A stretch of 64,000 nt of DNA from Nonomuraea guangzhouensis (GCF_019396345.1 NZ_JAHKRM010000001.1:620001-684000), one strand, 5' to 3'. Counted from the stretch's first letter, positions 1 to 13,530 are shown. Notes: generated by a model not told the origin, from the letters alone. Numbers and translations: made by a program.

Positions 1-124
1 GCTCGCCCTGGGCGAAGTTGACGATGCCGGTGAACTGGTAGATCAGCACCAGGGCCAGAGCCAGGCTGGCGTAGATGGCGCCCGCGCCGAGCCCCTCGAC
101 GACCTGCTGCAGGAAGCCGGCCAT
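1..124 (-). CDS. livH: Branched-chain amino acid-type ABC transporter permease, LivH family (partial)
   Basis: Only the first 41 codons are in the window; the gene runs off the left edge. The N-terminus contains GAIYASLALALVLIYQFTG followed by NFAQGE, the first membrane helix and conserved N-F-x-Q-G-E stretch of LivH-type inner-membrane permeases (family knowledge). It starts 2 bp after the stop of the LivF ATPase gene, so it is probably the third gene of a livG-livF-livH operon read leftward. LivM and the substrate-binding protein are presumably outside the window. The real substrate cannot be read from the sequence; LivHMGF-type systems also carry amides, urea and aromatic acids. Confidence 0.85.
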   Translation of the reverse strand, partial: MAGFLQQVVEGLGAGAIYASLALALVLIYQFTGIVNFAQGE

Positions 125-126
125 GG

Positions 127-835
<709 letters not shown>

Positions 836-843
<8 letters not shown>

Positions 844-1597
844 GCGCCGTCCCCAGGTACGCCTCGATGACCCCGGGATCGCGCTGGACCTCGGCCGGGG
901 CGCCCTCGGCGATCTTGCGGCCGAAGTCCAGGCAGACGATCCGGTCGCAGATCCCCATGACGAAGCCCATGTGGTGCTCGACCACGACCATCGTCAGGTC
1001 GTACTCGTCGCGGATCGAGCGCAGGACGCCGGCGAAGTCCGCCACCTCCGCCGAGCTGAGCCCGTTCACGGGCTCGTCGAGCAGCAGCAGTTCCGGGCGG
1101 CCGACCAGCGCCCTGGCCAGCTCCACCCGCTTGAGTGTGCCGAACGGCAGTCCGGCGGCCGGGTGGTCGGCGACCTCGGTCAGCGTCAGCCGGTCGAGCA
1201 CCGCGTCGGCCTCGGCCCGCAGCCTGGCCTCCTCACGGCGCACGCCGGGCAGGCGCAGGCCCGCGGTGACGAAGCCGGCCCGGCCGCGGTGGTGCGCGCC
1301 GACCAGCGTGTTGTCGCGGACCGACAGGCGCGGGAACAGTCCGAGGTTCTGGAAGGTCCGCGCGATGCCCAGAGCCGCGATCGCGTGCGGTGGTACGGCG
1401 AGCAGGTCCCGCCCCTCGTACGCGACCCGGCCCGCGTCGGCGTCGTGGCGGCGGGTCAGGCAGTTGAACAGCGTGGTCTTGCCCGCGCCGTTCGGCCCGA
1501 TGAGCCCCACCATCTCGCCGCGCCGTACGGAGAAGCCCACCCCGTCGAGCGCCGTGATGCCTCCGAAGCGGACCGTGAGCTCGCTGACCTCCAGCAT
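836..1597 (-). CDS. livG: ABC transporter ATP-binding protein, LivG family
   Basis: A 253-residue ATPase with Walker A GPNGAGKTT, the LivG-type NCLTRR stretch just after it, Q-loop region ARTFQNLGLFPRLSV and Walker B LLLLDEPVNGLS. The open frame extends further upstream, but the ATG at 1597 is chosen because an AGGAGG sits 4 bp upstream and homologous proteins begin with the same LEVSELTVRFGG strand. It is the first gene of the leftward livGFH operon, and the intergenic region to the divergent PucR gene holds an inverted repeat that could be the operator. The protein pairs with LivF as the heterodimeric motor of the importer. Confidence 0.92.
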
Positions 1598-1663
1598 CCG
1601 GCCTCCTGCTGACGGCGAGCGGAGAGCAATGTGCTGAAAGCGTAGGAGCCACCTCTCCGAAAC

Positions 1664-1691
1664 CACATTGGGCACGGTCACCCAAGATGTG
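1664..1691. promoter_or_regulatory. Candidate operator between livG and the PucR regulator gene
   Basis: Imperfect inverted repeat: CACATTGGG at 1664-1672 and CCCAAGATGTG at 1681-1691, which match as complements apart from a 2-base AG insertion in the right arm. It lies in the 167-bp gap between two divergently transcribed units. Position and symmetry suggest a regulator site; no binding data can be inferred from sequence alone. Confidence 0.35.
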
Positions 1692-1764
1692 TCCTGGCTG
1701 TTGTCCGCCGGGCACAGGGTGTGTCTCGGACCGGTTACGACCCGTTGACCGCCCGGCGAAGTGC

Positions 1765-3117
1765 ATGGATCATCCCGACATGTCCGGTGGTTTCAGCACG
1801 GAAACGCTCACCGGTTCGGAGGCGGTCCGCGTCCAGCGCACGCGTATCCTCTCCGAGCTTCTCGATCACCTACCCGAACTGGCCGACACAGCCGTTCAGA
1901 CGATGCGGGCCGAGATCCCCGCCTACGCGGCCCAGGACGAGAGCTTCCTCGCCGACGTACGCGACCAAGTGGTCCGCCACTACCGCAGCACGCTGGCCGT
2001 GATGCTCGAAGACCGCACGGTCACGCTCGACGACATCGCCTTCGCGCGCCGGGCCGCCATGCGGCGGGCCAGGGCCGGGCTCGCCCTGACCGACTACATC
2101 AACGCCTTCCGCGTCGGCCAGCAGGTCTTCTGGGGGTCGGTGCTGGAGCGGGCCGGCCACTCGGCCGCCGGCCACGAGGCCGCGCTCTCGCTGGCGGCCC
2201 CGATCATGCGCTTCTGCGACTTCGCCAGTACGCACGCGGCCAACGCGTACATGGAGTTCCAGCACTACGCCGCTGCGGACGCCGCACGCGAGAGCCGGGA
2301 CCTGCTGGAGACCCTGCTGGCCGGCGGCGCCCCCACGCGTAGCCGGCAGCTCGCCGCGGCCCAGGCGTACGGGCTGGGGCACGACACCCGCGCGCCGCTG
2401 CTCGTGGTGGTCGCGGTCCTGCTCGGGCCGCGCGCGCTCGGCGCCGTGACCGGCGGGAACCCGGTCACCACGGGCCCCGACCGCGGCGTCGACGCGCGGC
2501 ACGTGACCTGCGCGGCCATCTCCAGGGCCGGGGCGAACGGCACGCGGACGCTGTCGGTCGTGCGGCAGTCGGAGATCGTCGCCATCCCCGCGCTCGGCCC
2601 CGGTGGCGATCCCGGGGAGCTGTGCGACCGGCTGCGGGCCGTCCGCGAGAACCTCCTGCACGAGGGGATCGTGCTGGCCATGGGCATCAGCACGGTCGCC
2701 GCCGGGACGGCCGGCATCCCGCGGGCCTACGACGAGGCCCGTAGCGTGCTGGAGTTCCTGCCGGAGGACGGCGGGGTGGCCGCGCTGCCGCGGCTCTCGC
2801 CGTTCCAGTACCTGGCGATGAGAGCCGACGACACCGCCCGCCACCTGGTGGATCCGCGCATCACCGCGCTCCTGGCGGAGGACCGGGCGCGCGGCGGCGT
2901 GCTCACCGCCACGATCCGCGCCTTCGCCGCCGCCGACCTGAACCTGCGTGCCTCCGCCGAACGGCTGCAGATCCACCCCAACACCGCCCAATACCGTCTG
3001 CGCCGCATCCAGGAGCGCACCGGGCGCAGCCTGCGCCGGATCAGCGACCTGCTCGATCTGCTCGTGGCGATCGCCCTGCACGACGCACTGCCGCCCACCA
3101 CCAATCCCGAGCGGTAA
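1765..3117 (+). CDS. PucR family transcriptional regulator
   Basis: A protein of about 450 residues with a central GGDEF-like/regulatory region and a C-terminal HTH_30 (PucR) domain: LRASAERLQIHPNTAQYRL followed by RRIQERTGRSLR is the hallmark helix-turn-helix of this family. PucR-type proteins usually activate adjacent catabolic or transport genes in response to a metabolite. The N-terminal half resembles the RsbRD-like helical domain of actinobacterial members. The start is uncertain: the frame is open from 1687, and ATGs at 1765 and 1780 are the reasonable choices. It is divergent from the liv operon and 56 bp upstream of an acyl-CoA ligase gene, and may regulate both arms. Confidence 0.85.
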   Translation: MDHPDMSGGFSTETLTGSEAVRVQRTRILSELLDHLPELADTAVQTMRAEIPAYAAQDESFLADVRDQVVRHYRSTLAVMLEDRTVTLDDIAFARRAAMRRARAGLALTDYINAFRVGQQVFWGSVLERAGHSAAGHEAALSLAAPIMRFCDFASTHAANAYMEFQHYAAADAARESRDLLETLLAGGAPTRSRQLAAAQAYGLGHDTRAPLLVVVAVLLGPRALGAVTGGNPVTTGPDRGVDARHVTCAAISRAGANGTRTLSVVRQSEIVAIPALGPGGDPGELCDRLRAVRENLLHEGIVLAMGISTVAAGTAGIPRAYDEARSVLEFLPEDGGVAALPRLSPFQYLAMRADDTARHLVDPRITALLAEDRARGGVLTATIRAFAAADLNLRASAERLQIHPNTAQYRLRRIQERTGRSLRRISDLLDLLVAIALHDALPPTTNPER

Positions 3118-3173
3118 AGACTGGCCACCGCAACCGATGAGCGACGTAGGAGCGCCGACGTACCGTCGATTTC

Positions 3174-4655
3174 ATGAACCTCGCTGACCGGCTCCACACC
3201 GCCGCCGATCGGCTCGGCGGGAGGACGGTTGTCACGCTCGACGACGAGGCGCTCACCTACGGCGCGCTCGATCTGATGAGCGCCCGCGTCGCCGCGCTGC
3301 TGCGGCGGCGTGGGATCGGCGTGGGCGACCGGGTCGCGGTCATGCTGCCGAACGTCCCCGAGTTCGCCGTCGTCTACTACGGGGTGCTGCGGATCGGGGC
3401 GGTGGTCGTCCCGCTCGATCCGCTGCTGCGCAGGCGGGAGATCGCCGCGTACGTCGGTGACTGCGGACCCCGCCTGCTGATCGCCTGGCACGCCTTCGCC
3501 GAGACCGCCGAGGCGGGCACCGCGGGCACCCTGACCGACTGCTTCTTCGTCGTCCCCGGCGAGTTCCAGCGGCTGCTGCGCCGCCTGGCGGCCGACCTCG
3601 ACGTCACCCCGCGCGCGGACGGCGAGACGGCGGTCATCCATTACACCTCCGGCACGACCGGCCGGGCCAAGGGCATCGAGCTGACCCACGGCAACCTCGG
3701 CGGCAACGCCGCGGCCGTCGCCCGCATGCACGCGCTCGGGGTGGACGACGTCGTGCTCGGGGCGCTGCCGCTCTACCACGCGTTCGGGCAGACCTGCTCG
3801 CTCAACGCCACCGTCCAGGCCGGCGCGCGACTCACGCTGCTGCGGCGGTTCGAGGCGGGGCGGGCGCTGGAGGTCATCCGGCGGGACGGCGTCACGGTCT
3901 TCCAGGGCGTGCCGACCATGTACATCGCGCTGCTCGACCATCCGGGCGCCTCCGACTTGTCGCTGCTGCGCATCCTGGTCTCCGGCGGGGCGGCGCTCCC
4001 GCTCGACGTGCTGCGGGCCTTTCAGACGCGGTTCGGCTGCTCGATCATGGAGGGGTACGGGCTCAGCGAGACCTCGCCCGTCGCCTCGTCCAACCGCGGG
4101 CGCAACGGCACCAGGCCCGGGTCGATCGGCCGGCCGATCAAGGACGTCGAGATGAAGGTGGTCGACGAGGACGACGGCGACGTGCCGACCGGCCACATCG
4201 GCGAGATCGTCATCCGGGGCCCCAACGTGATGAAGGGCTACTGGAACAACCCGGCCGCCACGGCGGAGGCGATCCGCGACGGCTGGTTCCACACCGGCGA
4301 CCTCGGCCGGGTCGACGACGACGGGTTCTTCTTCCTGGTCGACCGCCGCCGCGACGTGATCATCCGCGGTGGCTACACGGTGTACCCGCGCGAGGTGGAG
4401 GAGGTCCTGTACGAGCATCCCGCCGTCCGGCAGGCCGCGGTCATCGGGGTTCCGCACCCGGAGCTCGGGGAGGAGATCGCGGCCGTGGTGACGTTGCGCA
4501 CGCCGGTCGAGGCCGACGAGTTGCAGGCCTTCGTCAAGGAACGGGTGGCCGCCTACAAGTACCCGCGGCACGTCTCGTTCGCCGACGAGTTGCCCATGAG
4601 CCCCACCGGCAAGATCCTCAAACGCGCCATCGGCACGTTGACGCGCCACCGGTAG
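3174..4655 (+). CDS. AMP-dependent acyl-CoA synthetase/ligase
   Basis: A 493-residue member of the ANL adenylating superfamily, predicted to activate a carboxylic acid as acyl-AMP and then acyl-CoA. The AMP-binding P-loop YTSGTTGRAKG lies near residue 160, followed by GYGLSETSP (A5 motif), GWFHTGDLG (A7), and the C-terminal catalytic lysine motif SPTGKILKR (A10). Closest in style to long-chain or medium-chain fatty acid CoA ligases; substrate not determinable. It follows the PucR gene and precedes an SDR oxidoreductase in the same direction. Together with the divergent Liv-type importer this suggests import and CoA-activation of an organic acid. Confidence 0.9.
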   Translation: MNLADRLHTAADRLGGRTVVTLDDEALTYGALDLMSARVAALLRRRGIGVGDRVAVMLPNVPEFAVVYYGVLRIGAVVVPLDPLLRRREIAAYVGDCGPRLLIAWHAFAETAEAGTAGTLTDCFFVVPGEFQRLLRRLAADLDVTPRADGETAVIHYTSGTTGRAKGIELTHGNLGGNAAAVARMHALGVDDVVLGALPLYHAFGQTCSLNATVQAGARLTLLRRFEAGRALEVIRRDGVTVFQGVPTMYIALLDHPGASDLSLLRILVSGGAALPLDVLRAFQTRFGCSIMEGYGLSETSPVASSNRGRNGTRPGSIGRPIKDVEMKVVDEDDGDVPTGHIGEIVIRGPNVMKGYWNNPAATAEAIRDGWFHTGDLGRVDDDGFFFLVDRRRDVIIRGGYTVYPREVEEVLYEHPAVRQAAVIGVPHPELGEEIAAVVTLRTPVEADELQAFVKERVAAYKYPRHVSFADELPMSPTGKILKRAIGTLTRHR

Positions 4656-4702
4656 TAGAACTACGTTCTAGATACCGGCTGGTCGGCTAGGAAGGTGGCT
4701 TC

Positions 4703-5482
4703 ATGCGGGTGCGGGACAAAGTCGTCGTCGTCACGGGCGCGGCGAGTGGGATCGGCCGCGCCATGGCGCTCAGGTTCGCCGCGGAGGGGGCGGCCGGAGT
4801 GGTCGTCGCCGACCTCGACGAGGCGGGCGCCGCCGAGGTGGCCAAGGAGATCGGCGACCGGGCCGTGGCGGTGCGGACCGACGTGTCGGTGGAGGCCGAG
4901 GTGGCCGCGCTGGCCGAGACGCCGTTCGGGCCGGTGGATTTGTTCTGCTCCAACGCGGGCGTCATCGCCGGGCACGGGCTGGACGCCACCGACCAGGAGT
5001 GGAGCAGCCTGTGGGCGGTCAACGTGCGGGCGCACGTGTACGCCGCGCGCGCGGTCGTGCCTCTCATGGTCTCGCGGGGCAGCGGCTACCTGCTCAACAC
5101 CTGCTCGGCGGCCGGCCTGATCAGCTGCCCCGGCGACGCGCCCTACGCGGTGACCAAGGCGGCGGCCATCTCCTTCGCCGAGTGGGTCTCGATCCACTAC
5201 GCGCCCAAGGGCGTCAAGGTCAGCGTGCTGTGCCCGCAGGGCGTACGGACGGCCATGCTGGAGCGCGGCGTCGCGGAGGACCACCTGACTGCGCGCGCGG
5301 TCGGCGCGTCCGGGGCGATACTCGACCCGGCCGACGTGGCCGGCACGGTGGTCGAGGGGCTGGCGGCGGAGCGGTTCCACATCTTCCCGCACCCCGAGGT
5401 GGCCGACTTCGCCCGCCGGAAGGCCGACGATCCCGACCGGTGGCTGGCCGGGATGGCGCGATTCGTGGACTCACTGTCATGA
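4703..5482 (+). CDS. SDR family NAD(P)-dependent oxidoreductase
   Basis: A 259-residue classical short-chain dehydrogenase. The cofactor motif TGAASGIG lies at residues 11-18, SNAG follows the fourth strand, and the catalytic triad is Ser135, Tyr148 and Lys152 (YAVTK). The cofactor-discriminating Asp after the second strand (VVADLD) favours NAD(H). The start is preceded by a purine-rich GGAAGGTGG. The stop overlaps an ATG of the next gene (ATGA), but that gene has a better start 18 bp later. It probably oxidises or reduces an intermediate of the pathway encoded with the acyl-CoA ligase; the true substrate is unknown. Confidence 0.9.
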   Translation: MRVRDKVVVVTGAASGIGRAMALRFAAEGAAGVVVADLDEAGAAEVAKEIGDRAVAVRTDVSVEAEVAALAETPFGPVDLFCSNAGVIAGHGLDATDQEWSSLWAVNVRAHVYAARAVVPLMVSRGSGYLLNTCSAAGLISCPGDAPYAVTKAAAISFAEWVSIHYAPKGVKVSVLCPQGVRTAMLERGVAEDHLTARAVGASGAILDPADVAGTVVEGLAAERFHIFPHPEVADFARRKADDPDRWLAGMARFVDSLS

Positions 5483-5496
5483 AGGGGGACGCTGAC

Positions 5497-6318
5497 ATGA
5501 AGGCGGCACGACAGGCTTGGCGGCGGCTGGAGCCGGTGCACGGAATGATCTACTTCGTCCCCGAGGGCCGGAAGCGCTACGCCGCGCTGGGGCTGAACGG
5601 CCGCTCAGGTTACTTCGCCTCGCGCGGGGCGGCGCTCGGCCGCGCCTCCGCCGAACTCGTCATCGCGACCTTCTACAACTTCCACCCCGACCTCGTACGG
5701 AAGGCGCTGCCCGCCGCCTGGGACCTGGCGACGCCCGAACAGGTGCTGGCCGCGCGATACGAGGCAGCCGATGAGGCGCTGCGCCGGGCGGGCATCCACG
5801 AGCTGCCCGAGCTGGACACGGTCCTCGCGCTGGCCCGCCGCGCCGCCGAGGCCGCCTGCGAGCACCCCCAGGGCCGCCCGCTGTTCGCCGCGCACGCCGC
5901 GCTGGCCTGGCCGGACGACCCGCTGCTCCAGCTGTGGCACGCGCAGACGCTGCTGCGCGAGTTCCGCGGCGACGGGCACATCAGCACGCTGGTCACCGAG
6001 GGCATCGGGCCGCTGGACGCGCTCGTGCTGCACGCCGCCAGCGGGGAGGTCCCGGTGGACTTCCTCAAGCTGAGCCGGGCCTGGCCGGAGCCGGAGTGGG
6101 CAGCCGCCGGGGAGCGCCTGCGCGAACGCGGGCTCCTCGACGGCCACACGCTCAGCGCCGAGGGCAAGACACTGCGCCAGCACATCGAGGCCCGCACCGA
6201 CGCGCTGGCCCTGCCCGCCTACTCGGCGCTGGGCGAGGAGGGCTGCGAACGCCTCGCCGAGCTGGCCCGCCCCTTCGGCCGGGCCATCGTCGACGCGGGC
6301 CTCCTCACACCGGCCTGA
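5497..6318 (+). CDS. SCO6745-like protein of unknown function
   Basis: A 273-residue protein resembling the actinobacterial SCO6745 family, recognised by the N-terminal RLEPVHGMIYFVPEG stretch, the GYFASRGAALG segment and FYNFHPDLV. The family is mostly helical and was grouped with SalK-type proteins; its biochemical role is not established. The ATG at 5497 is preferred over the overlapping ATG at 5479 because GAAGGGGG lies about 8 bp upstream. It completes the rightward PucR-ligase-SDR unit and is followed by a strong rho-independent terminator. Its last codons are part of a 34-bp tandem duplication that continues past the stop codon. Confidence 0.7.
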   Translation: MKAARQAWRRLEPVHGMIYFVPEGRKRYAALGLNGRSGYFASRGAALGRASAELVIATFYNFHPDLVRKALPAAWDLATPEQVLAARYEAADEALRRAGIHELPELDTVLALARRAAEAACEHPQGRPLFAAHAALAWPDDPLLQLWHAQTLLREFRGDGHISTLVTEGIGPLDALVLHAASGEVPVDFLKLSRAWPEPEWAAAGERLRERGLLDGHTLSAEGKTLRQHIEARTDALALPAYSALGEEGCERLAELARPFGRAIVDAGLLTPA

Positions 6319-6354
6319 CCTCGTCGACGCGGGCCTCCTCACATCGGGCTGGCC
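6287..6354. repeat. 34-bp tandem duplication across a gene end
   Basis: Two adjacent 34-bp copies (6287-6320 and 6321-6354), each beginning TCGTCGACGCGGGCCTCCTC, differ at only a few positions. The first copy contains the stop codon of the SCO6745-like gene; the second is non-coding. This looks like a recent slippage duplication. Confidence 0.8.
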
Positions 6355-6359
6355 TTCGT

Positions 6360-6391
6360 CGGCGCGCGCCTCTCTGGGTGCGCGCCGTTTT
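6360..6391 (+). terminator. Rho-independent terminator after the SCO6745-like gene
   Basis: An 8-bp perfect GC stem (CGGCGCGC at 6360-6367 with GCGCGCCG at 6380-6387) with a 12-base loop is followed directly by TTTT. It is placed 41 bp after the gene stop in the correct orientation. Confidence 0.75.
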
Positions 6392-6478
6392 GGAGAGGTG
6401 CGCCTTCAAAGCGCGCCCCTCCAAACGCGCGCCACTTGAAGAGGCGCGCCCTGCACATGCGGACCGCCTTGGCGCGCT

Positions 6479-6508
6479 GGGCCTCCTGAGCAGGGCTCGA
6501 AGAGGCCC
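6479..6508 (-). terminator. Candidate terminator after the esterase gene
   Basis: GGGCCTC at 6479-6485 pairs with GAGGCCC at 6502-6508, with further partial pairing inside (GAGC/GCTC). It lies 11 bp downstream of the leftward esterase stop. There is no T-run, so confidence is moderate. Confidence 0.45.
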
Positions 6509-6519
6509 GCGTCGGAGAG

Positions 6520-8661
6520 TCAGCCTTTGGCAGTGGTGGGCAGGCCCGTGGCCGGGTCGATCGTGGTGGTGAAGACGTCGCCGTTGCCCGGCGCCGCGCC
6601 GCCGGTCGGGGTGCCGTAGGTCAGGCCGGAGATGGCCACCTGGCCCGACGGGGTGGCGGCGGCGTACAGGTTGACCTCGGAGAACGGGTCGACGCCGTCG
6701 TCGCGGGCGGTGCCGAGCTGGGCGGCGGTCTGCTGTCCGCCCTTGCCGTCGAGCCGGACCGTCAGGACGTCGGCCGCGCCCGCCATCACGCCCACCCGGC
6801 CACGGGTGTAGCCGGCCAGTGAGACCGCGCCGCCGGGCAGGGGCGCCACCGCGGCGCCCTCGTCGGCGGCCGGGGTGGCGACGGTGGTCCGCCAGCGCTG
6901 CTTGCCCGCGCCCGTGTACGCCGCCGCGACCAGGTCACCGCCGACGCGTCCGGTGGCGACCGCGAGGCCCGCCGTAGTGACGGCCACCGCGTTCAGCCGG
7001 TCGTCACCGGTGCCGCCTACCGAGGTGGCCCACTGCCGGGTGCCGTTCAGGTCATAGCCGGCGAGCCAGCCGTCGAGTCCGCCGAGCGCGGTCGTCCCCG
7101 GCAGGGCCGCGGTCGCGCTGCCCGCCACGTAGAGGTTCGTCCCGGAAGAGGCAACGCCGTAGGCCTTGTCCTCCCCCACCCCGCCGTACTGGCGGACCCA
7201 CGAGACCGCGCCGTCGGCGGACAGGCGGGCGACCAGCGCGTCCTTGTCCCCGCTGTTGGCGCCGTCGAGCGCGCCCTTGGTGTACCCGGCCACATAGGCG
7301 CCGCCGTCAGGGGCGACGGACAAGCCGTAGAGGCGGTCGGCCACCCCGGGCGCGCCGAACTGGGTGAGCCAGCGCACCTCGCCCTTCGCGTCCAGCCGGA
7401 CCACGAACGCGTCGTCCGTGGCGTTGCCCGCGTGGTGGCCGTCCAGGTCGCCCTTGGTGTAACCGGCCGCGAGCACGCCGCCGTCGGGCAGCGCCGCGAC
7501 GCCGTACAGCCGCTCGTCGGCGGCGGTGCCGAGCTGCCTGGTCCAGCCGTCCGCCCCGCCGCGGACCAGCACCGCGTCCAGGCGGCCCGCGCACGGCTGG
7601 CCGCCGACGGGCCCGCTCGCCGCGAACCCGGTGGTCAGCGAGCCGTCGGCGTGGGCCGCGACGCCACCGGCCCAGTCCTGGGCGGGCGTGCCGTACAGCG
7701 GGGCGGGCAGCCCGGCCGGCGGCGTGACGCTCAGCGCCGGGCCCAGCTCGGCCATCGCCTGCTCGAACGCGGGCGCCCAGACGGTCCAGTCGTGGCCGCC
7801 GTCCAGGACGCGGAGCTGCGCCGAGATCGCGGGCGAGCGCCGGGCCGCGTTGTAGAGGGCGGCGGACTCGAAGTCGAGGTCGTGGTGGGCGTCGGCCGGG
7901 GCGGGGTTGGCGTACTCGTCGTCGCCGACGGCCACGAACAGCCGTACGGGCAGGTCCTGGTCCAGCTTGGGGAGCAGGGCGGGGTAGTTCAGCTCCTGGT
8001 AGACGGCGTCGGTGAACTTCGCGCCGTCCTGGCCATACGCGCCGTAGTCGCGGGTGGAGGAGTCGGACGGCGGCAGCGGCGTGTAGACGGCCGGGCTGAG
8101 CACGATGGCGCTGCCGAACAGGTCCTGGTGGGCCAGCGCGAAGCGCAGCGCGCCCGAGCCGCCCATGCTGTAGCCGCCGACCATGCGGGCCTGGCGGATG
8201 GCGGCCGTACGGTATGTCGCGTCCACGTGGGCGACCAGGTCGCGGGTCAGCGCGGTCTCGACCGGCCGGCCGGGCAGGTCGGAGCCGGTGTAGCGGGAGT
8301 CCACGTACCAGCTCCCGCGCTCGCTCCACGGCGCGTCGGGCATGACGGCGATGAGCGGCGGGATCCGGCGGGTCCTGATCATCGCGTCGAGCGTGTCCTT
8401 GACGCGGGTCCACGCCTGCATGGTGTCGCCCCGGCCGTGCAGCAGGTACAGCACCGGATAGCGATCGGCGCCCTTGGCGTACCCGTAAGGCAGGTAGAGG
8501 TTGTAGGCGATGCTCTCCCCCAGCGCCGCCGAAGGTGCGGACGCCGCGGTGATCGTCCCGGTCCGGTCCGCGTGCACGCGGGCCTCTCCCGGTACGGCCA
8601 GCAGCGCGACGAGGGCGAGGGACACGAGCGCACCGACGCCGCTCCATCGAGGTAAGGGCAT
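6520..8661 (-). CDS. Secreted esterase fused to SBBP-type propeller repeats
   Basis: A 713-residue exported protein. Residues 1-27 form a signal peptide ending at VPGEARVHA. Residues of about 40-310 are a putative esterase (PF00756) domain: YPVLYLLHGRGD, the nucleophile elbow GYSMGGSG, and a late catalytic His in LDGGHDWTVW. The C-terminal 380 residues contain about six repeats of the form GGVLAAGYTKG...DAFVVRLDAKGEVRW, typical of SBBP or quinoprotein-like beta-propellers, often on cell-surface or secreted proteins. The start has GGAGAG about 8 bp upstream. The gene is monocistronic, with a perfect LacI-type palindrome just upstream, so sugar-dependent repression is likely. Substrate unknown. 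Confidence 0.85.
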   Translation of the reverse strand: MPLPRWSGVGALVSLALVALLAVPGEARVHADRTGTITAASAPSAALGESIAYNLYLPYGYAKGADRYPVLYLLHGRGDTMQAWTRVKDTLDAMIRTRRIPPLIAVMPDAPWSERGSWYVDSRYTGSDLPGRPVETALTRDLVAHVDATYRTAAIRQARMVGGYSMGGSGALRFALAHQDLFGSAIVLSPAVYTPLPPSDSSTRDYGAYGQDGAKFTDAVYQELNYPALLPKLDQDLPVRLFVAVGDDEYANPAPADAHHDLDFESAALYNAARRSPAISAQLRVLDGGHDWTVWAPAFEQAMAELGPALSVTPPAGLPAPLYGTPAQDWAGGVAAHADGSLTTGFAASGPVGGQPCAGRLDAVLVRGGADGWTRQLGTAADERLYGVAALPDGGVLAAGYTKGDLDGHHAGNATDDAFVVRLDAKGEVRWLTQFGAPGVADRLYGLSVAPDGGAYVAGYTKGALDGANSGDKDALVARLSADGAVSWVRQYGGVGEDKAYGVASSGTNLYVAGSATAALPGTTALGGLDGWLAGYDLNGTRQWATSVGGTGDDRLNAVAVTTAGLAVATGRVGGDLVAAAYTGAGKQRWRTTVATPAADEGAAVAPLPGGAVSLAGYTRGRVGVMAGAADVLTVRLDGKGGQQTAAQLGTARDDGVDPFSEVNLYAAATPSGQVAISGLTYGTPTGGAAPGNGDVFTTTIDPATGLPTTAKG

Positions 8662-8674
8662 CGGCCGACTCTCC

Positions 8675-8686
8675 GTAAACGTTTAC
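8675..8686. promoter_or_regulatory. LacI-family-type operator upstream of the esterase gene
   Basis: Perfect 12-bp palindrome GTAAACGTTTAC with a central CG, 14 bp before the esterase start codon. The central AACGTT with a TAAACGTTTA core is the classical binding pattern of LacI/GalR-family regulators. Its place between the promoter and the start suggests repression. No LacI gene lies in the window. Confidence 0.65.
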
Positions 8687-8842
8687 CAGTGGTGCAGGAG
8701 AGTGTCCTGGCGCCCCTTGATCGGTGTCAAGTATCACGACAAACGATCACAAGTCACGATTCTTACATTCGGCGCCCCCGACGGGCTTTAGGCTCTGATC
8801 CGACAAGAACTTTCCTCTACTACGACGATCCGGGGGCGCCTG

Positions 8843-9655
8843 ATGAGCGAGGACGCGAACGACGACGTGATGGAACAGCTCCGCCGCATAGACACCTCGG
8901 TGGCCCATCCGGCCCGCGTCTACGACTACTGGCTGGGCGGCAAGGACAACTACGCCGCCGACCGCGAGACGGGCGACCAGATCCTCAAGGTCATGCCGGA
9001 GCTGGCCGTCATCGCCCGCGCCGAGCGGGAGTTCCTGGCCCGCGTGGTGCGGCACCTGGTCGTCGAGGCGGACGTGCGCCAGTTCCTCGACATCGGCACC
9101 GGCATCCCGTCGGCCGACAACACCCACGAGGTGGCCCAGGCCGCCGCGCCCGACGCGCGCATCGTGTACGTCGACAACGACCCGATCGTCCTCGCCCACG
9201 CCCGCGCCCTGCTGCGCGGCACCCCCGAGGGCTCGACCATGTACATCGACGCCGACCTGCGCGACCCCGCGACGATCCTGCGGCAGGCGGCAGAGTCGCT
9301 GGACTTCACCCGGCCGGTCGGGCTCATGCTGCTGGGTGTGCTGGAGTTCGTGCCCGACGACGAGCAGGCGTACGCGGTCGTCGCCGAGCTGATGGAGGCG
9401 CTCCCCTCGGGCAGCCACCTGACCGTCGCCTCCAGCGTGAGCACCCCGGACATGGACCGCGCCGCGGCCATCTGGAACGACAGCGGCGCCACGCCCATCA
9501 CGATCCGCACCCCCGAACAGCTCATGGGGTTCTACAAGGGGATGGACCTGGTCGAGCCGGGCATGGTGTCGCTGCCGAAGTGGCGCCCCGAACCGACCAC
9601 CCAGTACGCCGGCCAGGAGGTGTCGCAGTACGGCGCCGTCGGTCGCAAATCCTGA
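8843..9655 (+). CDS. SAM-dependent methyltransferase (PF04672 family)
   Basis: A 270-residue protein of the actinobacterial PF04672 (DUF574) group, recognised by the N-terminal HPARVYDYWLGGKDNYAADR signature, the glycine-rich SAM site FLDIGTGIPS, and VYVDNDPIVLAHARALL for the adenosine-binding acidic residue. Family members are annotated as S-adenosylmethionine-dependent methyltransferases, but targets are mostly unknown; many exist per Streptomyces or Nonomuraea genome. It sits 116 bp upstream of a hybrid histidine kinase in the same direction. A functional link is possible but not shown. Confidence 0.88.
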   Translation: MSEDANDDVMEQLRRIDTSVAHPARVYDYWLGGKDNYAADRETGDQILKVMPELAVIARAEREFLARVVRHLVVEADVRQFLDIGTGIPSADNTHEVAQAAAPDARIVYVDNDPIVLAHARALLRGTPEGSTMYIDADLRDPATILRQAAESLDFTRPVGLMLLGVLEFVPDDEQAYAVVAELMEALPSGSHLTVASSVSTPDMDRAAAIWNDSGATPITIRTPEQLMGFYKGMDLVEPGMVSLPKWRPEPTTQYAGQEVSQYGAVGRKS

Positions 9656-9771
9656 CCTTCTATCCCCTTTCCACACTATGGCTTGACCGCAACCCGACAG
9701 TTGGCCCGATCGCCATAGGCGCTTGACTATCCTCCCTGGTGAAGCTTTGACGATCCAAGATCGGAGCCAGG

Positions 9772-13488
<3,717 letters not shown>

Positions 13489-13530
13489 CGCGGTCCCCCC
13501 TCCACCTCGTCCACCCCGAGGAGTCGCACG

